Of a stretch of DNA of 64,000 nt, positions 37,004-46,739 are shown in pieces; position 1 is the first letter of the stretch; every line of letters starts with the position of its first letter. The DNA comes from Duncaniella dubosii (GTDB taxonomy: Bacteria; Bacteroidota; Bacteroidia; Bacteroidales; Muribaculaceae): NCBI RefSeq assembly GCF_004803915.1, contig NZ_CP039396.1, forward strand, positions 62,001 through 126,000, given 5' to 3'. The position numbers were made by a program, and so were the translations under genes. The notes under the pieces are model-generated. The model saw only the letters and a program-made list of their open reading frames with translations. It did no database searches and was not told the origin of the DNA.

Positions 37004-39633
37004 TTATTTCTGAATACCGAATTCCTGCTGCTGGAGGTCGACTTCCTCAAGGATTTTGCGCTTCTCTTCTTCCGACAGCGACGGAGCATTCACATCGGCA
37101 TTCTGACGCTTTGCAGACGAACCGATTTTGCGCTGATCGCTATAGAGCGCCGGGATTGTGGAAGGAACGCTCTCTATTTCAATCTCAGCAGGTGTTGGAG
37201 CATGAGTACCGGGAGCTTCAACACGGGCCTTTATCTTGATTTTGCCGGGAGTACGGGTCGAACGGATAAGCACAGGAGCTGATCCCCATTCAACGGGACG
37301 GGGATTGGCATGGATAGAGGCATCGCCGATTATCTCACCTTCACCCTCGACCTCAAACACGATGTTTTCCTTGGCAAGACGGCGCACATTGCCGTTATCG
37401 TCGGTTACCTCGGCAACAACAACGATGAAATCAGAACCGTCGGCAACAAGGGGCTTGCCATCCCAATCAGCATAAAGACGAAGTTTGGTCGAACGACGCG
37501 ATGGCATCTTCTTTTCAGTAGCGACTACCTTACCGTCGACAATACCCTCGGCAACCATATTGACAGCCTGCCAGTTCTTGTTGGTATAGCTATAGTTGCG
37601 GGCTTCCCAGAAATCCCACACATTTTCAAAGACAACAGGAGCGGACGGCATGCCTCCTTCGCGATGAACCACCGGAAGTGTCCATGACTTGGCACCGTCA
37701 TAAATTGAAAGACGGACTGAATCACAGTTACTGAACACGACAACATCAGGATCGGAGAACTGTGTCATTTCGTGCATGATATAGACCATCGGGCCTGACT
37801 CGGCTGTAGGATGATTAAGGTCGTGGGCTGTCTGGCTGCGGAACATGTGGTAGGCATACTTGGGCTGACGGAACGCGTCGTAGATACCGCCCCAGTATGG
37901 ATCGGGATGATAACCGCGCTGATGGTCAAAAGGATGCCATTGTGCACCGCCAATAAACTTACCCGTAGTGCGGTAGAGCCCGTCGTAAGTCTTGGCAAGC
38001 GAAAGAGCCTGTACCTTCATCGGGCGTTCACCCCAGCTGCGCGATGCACGGTTGTCGTTGTTATGCGCATACCAGTCGTCGACATTCTCACCAAATTCGC
38101 GGGTAAAGATATTCTGACGCGGAGCATCTGCCTTCTCATCGTCGCCGGGCCATCCGTAGACAAGATCATAGTTTTCCTTCACCCCTGCCGAGTGCATGTC
38201 GGCTGCGGCAATCGGTCGGCCCGGATAAGGATATTCATCCTTTGTAATCTGAAGGGCCTCAAGTGAAAAATTCTCAGGATAGCGGGTCTCGTTAAGAATC
38301 GGTTCCCACATAAGCACTGAAGGATGATTGCGGTCGCGACGGATAATCTCACGGGTGTTCTGATGGACTTTTTCGGCAAACTTCGGATCTTTGTTCCAGA
38401 ACTGCCAGCCGGGAGTAGCGACAATCACAAACATTCCAAGTTCGTCGCAAGCATCCATAAACGAAGGGTCTTGAGGATAGTGAGCCACACGGATGATACG
38501 GCATCCTGCATCACGCAGACGCTTTGCATCGCGCCACTGCTGCGAATTAGGGACTGCATTGCCGACATAGGCGAAATCCTGATGACGGTTTGCGCCGACA
38601 AGCTGACCGAAAGGCTTGCCATTGAGTATGAATCCTTTGTCGCCGTCAAACTCGAAATAGCGTATGCCTACACGTGTCGCACCACCGTCGACAGTTTCTT
38701 TACCGTCCTTTACACGCGACTCTATGCGATAGAGCGTCGGGCTGTCAGGGCTCCACAGCTGCGGATTTTTCACATGGAAAGTCTGCATCACAGTTTTTGT
38801 CTGGCCGGGCTTGAGTGTGATGGCCGAAGCACTGCTTTTCTGTATGAGCTTACCTTCAGGGTCAATCAGCGAAGTCTCGACATAGACCTTGCGCGACTTG
38901 TCGCCATTGTTGGCAACATCGGTATTGACCATGACTTCGGCACTCTTGTCGGAAACCTTGTCGAAATGCACAAATACACCGCCGCCGGCCACGCGGTTGG
39001 CCTCGACGGCATCAGTGATGGCTACAGGTGATTTGACAATCATCCACACATCACGGTAGATGCCTCCATGATAGGCAAAGTCGAGTGAATGCTGTGGCTT
39101 GCCGGGAGGGAAACTCTTGTCATCGCTGTTATCTGCCATGACTGCTACGACACAGCTGTCGCCTGGCTGCACACCGGCTTCTGAAAGTGAAATGGTTATG
39201 GAAGATAACCACCGAAATTCGCCTTGACTTCCTTGCCGTTGACAAAAAATTTCTGTTTGCCCATCACGGCCTCAAAATGGAGCGAGACATCCTTACCTTT
39301 TGTGTCGGAAGGCATCACGAAATGTTTGCGATACCACGCCACACCCTGATAGTTGCGACATCCGCTTCCTTCGGCCGGAAGAAGTTCTACTGTGTGGGGC
39401 GTAGACACGACTTCCCACTTGGAATCGTCAAGTCCTACGGCCTGGCCATCGGTCACGTCGCCGAGATGATAACGCCAGCCATTGTTAAAGTCATAGACCT
39501 GTCGGCCGGAATCCTCGATTGGGAAAAATCCGGCGACAGAGATTTCCTGCGGAGTCACTTTTCCCGTGTTCTCAGTAGCGATAGCCACTGTCGGAAGGAG
39601 CAGGAATGATAGGATAGTTGCAAGTATTTTCAT
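37004..39633 (-). CDS. GH2 glycosidase, candidate BT0983-type (one frameshift)
   Basis: This secreted GH2 enzyme is about 876 residues once joined. The first frame runs from the signal peptide (MKILATILSFLLLPTVAIA) through the jelly-roll (VAWYRKHFVMPSDTKGKDVSLHFE) and ends at GGYLP. One extra C in the CC near 39203-39204 continues as ITISLSEAGVQPGDS. The barrel holds the acid-bearing ILNETRYP and the nucleophile region FTREFGENVDDW, both intact. The C-terminus has extra sandwich domains and a helical charged tail (SLSEEEKRKILEEV). By gene order it corresponds to BT0983, which I recall as the RG-II alpha-L-arabinopyranosidase. Other GH2 activities (beta-galactosidase, beta-galacturonidase) cannot be excluded from sequence alone. 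Confidence 0.78.
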
Positions 39634-39648
39634 GTTAATAGTCAATTT

Positions 39649-41931
39649 TTATTTCAGTTCGGTTGGCAACACGATGTCGGATGCTCGTGTGGCCGGAGTC
39701 ACGACAAGCTTTGTCAGCTTCCCTTCCTTCAGCTCTGCCTCGACCGTCGTATTTGCCGGGGCATGGAGCTTGAAGCTTATATCACGGCCGAGCGGCCACG
39801 CAGGGAAAAGATAAATCTTATCGCCATCTGTCTGCATCAGCATTTCTTGAAAGCCGATCATGGCACTGCCGCCCCAGTTGTGGTCGGGAGTCCAGTCGTA
39901 ACCCGGTCCGAGGAAAGCCGGGAAGCGGTGAGAACCGTCGGCCCACTTCTGCGAGTTGAGTTCAAACGCCTCGTCTGTCAGCCCGAGACATGCAGCCCAG
40001 ATGTTATCCTGCTTCCAGCCCGTAGTGGAACGGAATCGCAGTGCATCCGGATCATACAGATATGTATTTCTGGCAATATCGAGCATAGCAGTGTCGCCGA
40101 CAGTCGCACCGTAGAAGCGCCAAGGCCACACGGGATATAGCTGCGGTGTCTCCACATTGTTGATGCGCTCCCACGTCTTAGCCGGAGCAATCATCATACG
40201 TCCGTCGAGATAACGGTGAGGAATTTCAGGAATACGGGAAAGGAGATCATTCCATTTTGACACAGCCGTGTCGCCCTGAGTCTTCATGTAATTGACATAG
40301 TCGCCGGTGACACGACGGAGTGCTGCCACAGTCGAGGCGGCATTGTTGGTCATTTTGTATGTCTCGCAACCCGAACCGGGAAAAAGAATCAGTTTCCCAT
40401 CGCCATCAAGACTCTTGCTGCCACGGCGCGAGGCAAGATAACGGTAATGCTCATCAAAAAAAGTGAGCGAACTTTCGATGAGGGGCCGGTAGGCAGAAAT
40501 GTCTGTCCCGTGATAACGGGCGCTTTCAAGCATCATCTGGCAGAATTCAAGCACCGTGTCCCATTCATATTCAAGCCATGCGTTGTATTCAACGCCGGGA
40601 TCGGCATACGCAGGACGTTTAGTGCCATATTCCATCATGTTAGGCAGACCGAACAGCTCGATTTGCTCGGCGAAGCATGCCCCGTCGTGATTCCAATAGA
40701 CGCGCGACCTCAATTCTGCATTTGATAACATGCGGTTATAGAAATCAAACTGAGGCTTCATCATGTCAAAATCACCGCTTTTAAGCATCGGCCAGTAGAC
40801 CAGACGCTGATTCTGCGCAGTCATTGTGCCACCTCCCCAGTTACGGTAGTCAGGGGTAAAAGCCTCGGTCGACTTGACATGGTGGGGATCAAAGGTGAAA
40901 AGGCCACCGTTGAACTTTGTCGGTTCTTTTCCGTAGGCATTACACCCTAACATATAGCGGAAAAGCGTATAGTTGCGCGCCATCCGGCTGACTACGCTGT
41001 CTGCATCAGTCGGCGAGGCGATGTAGCTACGCTTCCAGTAATCACGCCACCAGTCGCGGGAGGCTTTACGGTCTCGGCTGAGGCTGACTGTGCGCTCAAG
41101 ACTGTCAAGACCATTCTGCCATTCAGCGGCTTCAGTGGTCTGACGGTTATGGAGGGCTATTGTATAGTGGTGTTTTTTTGACGGTCTTACACTTTCGAAA
41201 TTCCATGCGCGGAAATCCGTACCGTCATATTCACCGTCTGAAGTGCCTTTGAAACGCAGATTATCACCATGAAGACGGCCACCTGAAATCAGATTGGCAA
41301 GCGGATTCCACAGCTTGTGTTTCACCGAATCAAGCCCTTCGCGCGCTACTGTCACATCAAAAACCGTCGACTGTGGATTCCGATGGAAAAATGTCACCTT
41401 GTTTCCATCGGCCATAATCGAATCGCGTGTCGTCACCAGATTCTTGGGTGATGACCATTTCCATGAGTTCTGCCGTCCCTCCCCTTTCTTGAAAGGACGG
41501 TCGGCATATCGCCAACTCTCATAGCTAAGCTCAGGCGAGATAGCCTTGGGGCTCTCAACCTCAACATGGATCACAGGCCGGAACACATCAGCCCATACCT
41601 CAACCTTCGAGCCGTTCACCAATAGTTCACAGTATCCCTCATTAAGCTTAAGACGCTGTGAAAAAGGCGAAGACTTGTCGCCGGGAATGTGAAGGCGCAG
41701 ACGCCCCTGCTTCAAAAGAGTATTATTTTCGTCGTATGCGCCGCTACGGCTTATATAAAAAAGCACATCTCCGTCCTCGGTCCACACATTCATTCCGATG
41801 TCGCCACCACCCACCGGCATAGAAGCCGATGAGTCGTGACTCATGCTGTTCCACACATAATCGGTAGGGACATTGGCAGTCATCGTTATGGCTGAGGCCA
41901 AAATGACAGGCAGTAGCACTCGTCTTTTCAT
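39649..41931 (-). CDS. DUF5703-type (alpha/alpha)6 glycosidase, candidate GH139
   Basis: This 760-residue secreted protein has an N-terminal beta-sandwich of the DUF5703 type (YVWNSMSHDSSASMPVGGGD, VLFYISRSGAYDENN) and an (alpha/alpha)6 barrel (about 320-690) with YWNHDGACFAEQIELFG, WLEYEWDTVLEFCQMML, and DWTPDHNWGGSAMIG. The overall plan resembles GH95. The gene lies between an esterase and a GH2, followed upstream by GH106; in B. thetaiotaomicron the equivalent place belongs to BT0984, the founder of GH139, which removes 2-O-methyl-L-fucose from side chain B. I assign it to GH139 on position, not on memory of the sequence, so the activity is a candidate only. ATG 41931 starts the signal peptide MKRRVLLPVILASAI. 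Confidence 0.6.
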   Translation of the reverse strand: MKRRVLLPVILASAITMTANVPTDYVWNSMSHDSSASMPVGGGDIGMNVWTEDGDVLFYISRSGAYDENNTLLKQGRLRLHIPGDKSSPFSQRLKLNEGYCELLVNGSKVEVWADVFRPVIHVEVESPKAISPELSYESWRYADRPFKKGEGRQNSWKWSSPKNLVTTRDSIMADGNKVTFFHRNPQSTVFDVTVAREGLDSVKHKLWNPLANLISGGRLHGDNLRFKGTSDGEYDGTDFRAWNFESVRPSKKHHYTIALHNRQTTEAAEWQNGLDSLERTVSLSRDRKASRDWWRDYWKRSYIASPTDADSVVSRMARNYTLFRYMLGCNAYGKEPTKFNGGLFTFDPHHVKSTEAFTPDYRNWGGGTMTAQNQRLVYWPMLKSGDFDMMKPQFDFYNRMLSNAELRSRVYWNHDGACFAEQIELFGLPNMMEYGTKRPAYADPGVEYNAWLEYEWDTVLEFCQMMLESARYHGTDISAYRPLIESSLTFFDEHYRYLASRRGSKSLDGDGKLILFPGSGCETYKMTNNAASTVAALRRVTGDYVNYMKTQGDTAVSKWNDLLSRIPEIPHRYLDGRMMIAPAKTWERINNVETPQLYPVWPWRFYGATVGDTAMLDIARNTYLYDPDALRFRSTTGWKQDNIWAACLGLTDEAFELNSQKWADGSHRFPAFLGPGYDWTPDHNWGGSAMIGFQEMLMQTDGDKIYLFPAWPLGRDISFKLHAPANTTVEAELKEGKLTKLVVTPATRASDIVLPTELK

Positions 41932-41991
41932 AATTAAGTTATTTTTAAAGGCTGTTGTTAAGGCTGATAAACCGGATAGAAAGACCATGCG

Positions 41992-43461
41992 CTATTCTTT
42001 AATCGGTCTCTCATCAGGCCAGTCATCGGAACGGAATGAGGAGACAGGGAGTCCGTCGGTGCTGAACAAGTCTCCTTCCGAAGCATTCTCAAACGCATAG
42101 CGCACAGCGACAGGATGAGGAACCTTGTCACTCTTCACCATGACCTTGCTACGCGATATCCAAGCCTTTGCAGGATAGAACACACGGTCCTCGCCCGCAA
42201 GCTTAAACTGTTTCGACTCGAAGCTCTGCTTTCCGGCAATCCATTCGGGAGCACGGTCAAAACTTACAATCACGGTATCGCCTTTCACCTCCATCGATTT
42301 GTAGACGGGGCTTTCAGCACCTATGCCCTTTATGCCGTATGTCTTGTTGAGAGCAAGAAGCGCGAGGCGTTCGCCGGGTATCTGTTTTTTCGGAGGATGG
42401 ATTCCCTCAGGCCAGCCGGCATCCATCAGCACTGCCATACCTGTGTTCGGTACGATATGCTCCACACGAGCCTGTGCCTCGCGAAGATAGGCGGAGTTGA
42501 TAATCTCTTTTCCCGATTCGGTGATAATTGCATAATCATACGGGGCTATCTGGCAATAGTAGAACGGAAATTCGCCCTGTCCCCAAAGGTTGCGCCAACC
42601 CTTGATCATGGTCGAAAGCATGTCGGTGTAGGAATGGGCACGGTTCCAGTTGTCCTCGCCCTGATACCAGATGACACCACGCATCGCCATGCCGATAAGC
42701 GGATTGAGCATGCCTTTGAAAAGCACACTCGGAGTTCGGTTCTTGGATGGAATCTCGCCGTTGACAGCAGGTATCTTGGCAGCAGCTTCGGGGAAAGCCT
42801 GAAGCATCTCGTCGTTCATCCATGCCTCGCAGGCCGAACCACCCCACGACACAACTACAAGTCCGACAGGGACATCGAGAAGCTCTTCAATCTCACGTCC
42901 GAAAAAGTAGGCGGTGGCACTGAAGTTTCTCACGCTTTCGGGCGAAGCCTCAGACCATGAGCCGGTCACATCGTCGACAGGGACAGTGGATGAATTACGC
43001 TTGACGGTAAAAAGACGGATATTAGGGTTACGGCTTTTCAGTGTGGCCATGTTCGCACCCTCTACCGGCTGGTTCTTATATCCTTTCATCGGCATCTCCA
43101 TGTTGCTCTGTCCTGAACAGAGCCACACTTCGCCAAGCATCACATTGTTGAGCGTCAGTGGAGTGCCGTCGCTGACAGTGACAGTGTAAGGCCCTCCGGC
43201 CGCAGGGGTCGGGATAGAGATTTTCCATTTTCCATCTTTTCCGGCTTTTGTCTTGTAGACTTCCGATGTCCATCCGGGTGTGACAGTTACGGTTGACGAA
43301 GCTTTGGCAGTGCCCCACATATTTGCATCCGTATTCTGCTGCATCACCATGTTGTCGCCAAAAAACGCAGGCATCTTGACCTCTGCCTCTGCCATCAAAC
43401 CAAAGGTCAGAAAAGCAGCGAGGCTTAAACCTTTATACAAGGAACGATTATTATTTTTCAT
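41992..43461 (-). CDS. SGNH sialate-O-acetylesterase-like carbohydrate esterase
   Basis: This 489-residue secreted esterase belongs to the sialate O-acetylesterase (DUF303) group, SGNH fold. After a signal peptide and a small sandwich comes the nucleophile block LCSGQSNMEMPM (Ser in GQSN), then VSWGGSACEAW, GVIWYQGEDN, and the catalytic Asp/His pair in DAGWPEGIHP. The family removes acetyl groups from sugars. RG-II carries acetyl esters on the 2-O-methylfucose and aceric acid of side chain B, so this enzyme probably prepares side chain B for the glycosidases encoded around it. It follows GH106 by 20 bases. Confidence 0.85.
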   Translation of the reverse strand: MKNNNRSLYKGLSLAAFLTFGLMAEAEVKMPAFFGDNMVMQQNTDANMWGTAKASSTVTVTPGWTSEVYKTKAGKDGKWKISIPTPAAGGPYTVTVSDGTPLTLNNVMLGEVWLCSGQSNMEMPMKGYKNQPVEGANMATLKSRNPNIRLFTVKRNSSTVPVDDVTGSWSEASPESVRNFSATAYFFGREIEELLDVPVGLVVVSWGGSACEAWMNDEMLQAFPEAAAKIPAVNGEIPSKNRTPSVLFKGMLNPLIGMAMRGVIWYQGEDNWNRAHSYTDMLSTMIKGWRNLWGQGEFPFYYCQIAPYDYAIITESGKEIINSAYLREAQARVEHIVPNTGMAVLMDAGWPEGIHPPKKQIPGERLALLALNKTYGIKGIGAESPVYKSMEVKGDTVIVSFDRAPEWIAGKQSFESKQFKLAGEDRVFYPAKAWISRSKVMVKSDKVPHPVAVRYAFENASEGDLFSTDGLPVSSFRSDDWPDERPIKE

Positions 43462-43481
43462 CTGTGAAATATCTATTTGTT

Positions 43482-46400
43482 TTATTTTTCTGAAATCACA
43501 CTCACCGAGACAGGACCGATCAGACCGGCAGGAATCAGCGTCGTGTCAGGCCGACGATACTTACCGTTTGTCCAAATACCATCGAAAGGAGCTTTGCCGT
43601 TATCCGCACCAAGGAGTGCGTTTGCCCATGTGTTGGTAACATCGATGGTCAGAGTATTACGGCCTTTCTTAACTGCATCGGTGATATCTACGGTATATGG
43701 CGCAGTCCAGACTATGCCACATTCCTTACCGTTGACCTTGACTGTAGCGACATCGCGGAGACCGTCAAGATTAAGCACCACACGGTCACCCTTGGAAAAT
43801 TTCGGGGCTTTAAATGTGGTTAAATAGACAGCTGTGCCAGAATAATATCGGATGTCATCATCCGACGCTGAAGTCCAGTCAAATAATTCCGTGTTCTCAA
43901 TCTTACGCCCTGTGGTTTTGAACTCGACAGTCCATTTTGAACCGTCGAGCATCCAGTCAGTCTTTCTGACTGCCGGAGCTTTCCCGGAAGTAGTCTGTGT
44001 CGGCTCGCGGAACACAATGAAGGCGGATTCCGCTCCGTCAAGATTCATTTTTACATCAGTGCGGCCATTGTCGCTAGTCCAGTCAAGATTTCTGTCAATA
44101 CGGCCGGTCATAGGATTCCATAGCTCGGGGACACGGCCCGACACACGGAATGAGGCAGTAAATTCACGAGGCTGTTCCTCCTGATTCGAAATGAAATAGA
44201 GATCTACGTTGTCACCATCATGACGACGGTGAGTCCACGCAACATTTTCCGGCACTTTTACGTCACGTTCAAGTCCGTAAGCCGAGAAATCATCATTCAC
44301 ATAAGGCAGCTGCGGAACGACGACACCCGCCTTGACAAGCTCGTCGACTTTTGCTCTCACCTCAGGACTGAGCGTAGTGTCCGGCATAAGCGGATGTGCC
44401 ATCGGGAGCACCAGCACACGGTAAGACGCGCCACCCGGGAGAGTCAGACATCCGTTTTCAGCCTTCGCAAGACGCAGAAGCGCATCCTTGTTCATTGAAT
44501 CATAGTTGTAGCCACGCATCGGGTTAACCCATTTTTCAGGATCGGCCATATTTGCCGAATGCGACACGCCTACAGGCTTGGTACGCAGCGGTTGTCCCAC
44601 GTTGGCCAGACGCACACGCTCTGATTCGACACGTTCAGCGCCAAAAATTCCCGGTAGCGACGGCACAAGACGGTCGGGCAACACGGCTCGGCGCGGAATC
44701 TCCTCACCCGTAAACACGGCTATGTCAGTCACCGGCGTTCCATATTGTAAAAGAGCCTGCGCACGGCGCATATAGTCTGTAAGCCCCTTTCCTCCGTCGG
44801 CAAACCATGTGTTGTCACGCTGGAAAAAGAGACCGATACCATCGAGGGTCATGCCCGGCTTCTTGTCAAGATAAGGATTATGTGTGTTGACGTGATAGAA
44901 AATTCTATTGATTCCGAGTGCATAATTCCTGTCAAGCAGAGTTTTAAGAGTGGCTGGAGTCTCATCCCATGTCCCGCGCAACTCGGTGAAACCTTCGGCC
45001 TGAATGATATTCTTGCCATACACATGACCTCCGTGAATAGCGTCGATCATATCGTTCGGCTTGTCGTGGGTAGGACTGTTAAGCCAGAATTCACCCATAG
45101 GAAAGTCTACAGCCTGATAATGGAGCATACCGTCGCTCACCATCGTAGGCGACACACACTCGGCAGAAAAAAGACAGTCGTATTCCTTGGCTTTCCCGGC
45201 AAGAACTTCGTAGAACACATCAACCACAAGTTCGGCAATGGTAGTGCGAACATCACGGAGCACTTTCTCGGAAGTCTCAACGTTGTCGACAGGCACACCG
45301 GCAAACAAAGGCAGATAAGGCATGATATCGTAGCCGCGACGACGCTTGAATTCGTCAGCGAAATTATCGCTCCAGTTCTGGCTTCCGCATTCCCAGCTGT
45401 CGACGTGCATGTATTTCAACACCTTCCGGGCGATTTCAGGATTGACCTTTTCAAATGCCTTGCCAAACCAGTTGTCAAACTGCTTGGCGACAGCCGCACG
45501 GCTGAATTTATCGGCTTCAAGCCCCAGCCCTGCTCCGCCGGTGGCATTGGTGTGGCCGGTGGCGGTGTGGCCTATACGCATAATTCTCCATTCTCCTTCA
45601 GGCAGTGAGGCCGACAGAGAGCCGTTGCGCAGTTGTGAAGTCAGGTCGATAATCTCCTCCTTTTTAACACACAGCTCTGCAGGAATCTCTGTCGAGGTGG
45701 TCTCGGGAGCTACACGCCAAACAAGCCCTGCCTTTCCTTCCCATTGGTTGAGTTTTGGCTCTCCGCTGAGCACTATGTCCTTTATCTTCAGATTGGGTTT
45801 CCATTTTGCAGCATCCATGTCCTCGCTTCCGGGTTCACTTCCGGCCGGAGTCCAGTCAAAACGGAAATACTTCGCTTTTGTCGGAGGAATCGCATGCGTG
45901 CTCTGGGCATCCGTATTCTGCCAGCCCTGACGTGCAGGCTGCAACTGCTTTACTTCCTGAAAATATTTCCCGTCGTTGCTCGCGTATATTTTCAGACGGT
46001 GAGCCTGATAATTGTTGCCGGAAAGAATTATTTCCACATTATCGACATCAACCGACTCTGAATACTCATATTGTATCCAGCATGGCACCGACGAACGTAT
46101 CACTCCCTTGTCGTCAATGTTGACACCCTTGCCTTCAGGGACAGAAGCATCGACATTCCCGACTGTGATTTTAGGTCTTTCAGCAATCTTTCGGCCTTTG
46201 ACCGGCATCGCAAGAATCGCTATATCCTCATAATATCCTTTATAATTTTCAGGTATCGGAAGTATGAGATTTTCGACTTTCCCACCTTTAATAATAGTAT
46301 CGGCAGTCACGACTTTCTGCATTGACTCAGCCGGACTGATCCACGGACCGCCGGCAAGTGCAAAACCGTCGCAGATGTGCATGCCGAGCTTCAGTCCGAG

Positions 46401-46718
46401 ACTGTCGGCAATCTCCATGCTGCGCCCGACCAGACGCCACCATTCGGGCGAAAGCTGAGGGGCTTTTCCTTCATACTGCGCACCGGCCTCTACCGATTTG
46501 ATAGGCATGAGATACGTTCCACCCAGCCCGACCTGTTTCATGGCCTCAAGGTCAGCCTTTATGCCTTCCTCTGTAACCGCACCATACATCCAGTACCAGA
46601 AACACCACGGATTGGCCTCGAAAGGAGGATTGGCAAAAGCCCGCTCAAGTGTCGGACCGGCCGACACATTGAGAGCGAGCATTGCGGTTACAGATAATAA
46701 TATGCTGCGTAATTTCAT
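43482..46718 (-). CDS. GH106 alpha-L-rhamnosidase
   Basis: This 1,078-residue secreted enzyme has the GH106 plan of BT0986: a TIM barrel from the N-terminus (NPWCFWYWMYGAVTEEGIKADLEAMKQ split around residue 36, then MHICDGFALAGGPW), inserted sandwiches, and a C-terminal galactose-binding-like domain (VVLNLDGLRDVATVKVNGKE). Conserved acidic positions lie in HVDSWECGSQNW, LFSAECVSPTMV, and IIQAEGFTELRGTW, any of which may include the calcium ligand and the catalytic Glu pair. In RG-II this family removes L-rhamnose alpha-1,2-linked to arabinopyranose in side chain B. It lies between a GH2 gene and the acetylesterase. Confidence 0.9.
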   Translation of the reverse strand: MKLRSILLSVTAMLALNVSAGPTLERAFANPPFEANPWCFWYWMYGAVTEEGIKADLEAMKQVGLGGTYLMPIKSVEAGAQYEGKAPQLSPEWWRLVGRSMEIADSLGLKLGMHICDGFALAGGPWISPAESMQKVVTADTIIKGGKVENLILPIPENYKGYYEDIAILAMPVKGRKIAERPKITVGNVDASVPEGKGVNIDDKGVIRSSVPCWIQYEYSESVDVDNVEIILSGNNYQAHRLKIYASNDGKYFQEVKQLQPARQGWQNTDAQSTHAIPPTKAKYFRFDWTPAGSEPGSEDMDAAKWKPNLKIKDIVLSGEPKLNQWEGKAGLVWRVAPETTSTEIPAELCVKKEEIIDLTSQLRNGSLSASLPEGEWRIMRIGHTATGHTNATGGAGLGLEADKFSRAAVAKQFDNWFGKAFEKVNPEIARKVLKYMHVDSWECGSQNWSDNFADEFKRRRGYDIMPYLPLFAGVPVDNVETSEKVLRDVRTTIAELVVDVFYEVLAGKAKEYDCLFSAECVSPTMVSDGMLHYQAVDFPMGEFWLNSPTHDKPNDMIDAIHGGHVYGKNIIQAEGFTELRGTWDETPATLKTLLDRNYALGINRIFYHVNTHNPYLDKKPGMTLDGIGLFFQRDNTWFADGGKGLTDYMRRAQALLQYGTPVTDIAVFTGEEIPRRAVLPDRLVPSLPGIFGAERVESERVRLANVGQPLRTKPVGVSHSANMADPEKWVNPMRGYNYDSMNKDALLRLAKAENGCLTLPGGASYRVLVLPMAHPLMPDTTLSPEVRAKVDELVKAGVVVPQLPYVNDDFSAYGLERDVKVPENVAWTHRRHDGDNVDLYFISNQEEQPREFTASFRVSGRVPELWNPMTGRIDRNLDWTSDNGRTDVKMNLDGAESAFIVFREPTQTTSGKAPAVRKTDWMLDGSKWTVEFKTTGRKIENTELFDWTSASDDDIRYYSGTAVYLTTFKAPKFSKGDRVVLNLDGLRDVATVKVNGKECGIVWTAPYTVDITDAVKKGRNTLTIDVTNTWANALLGADNGKAPFDGIWTNGKYRRPDTTLIPAGLIGPVSVSVISEK

Positions 46719-46739
46719 CTGTCTATATTTTAGCTGCGA

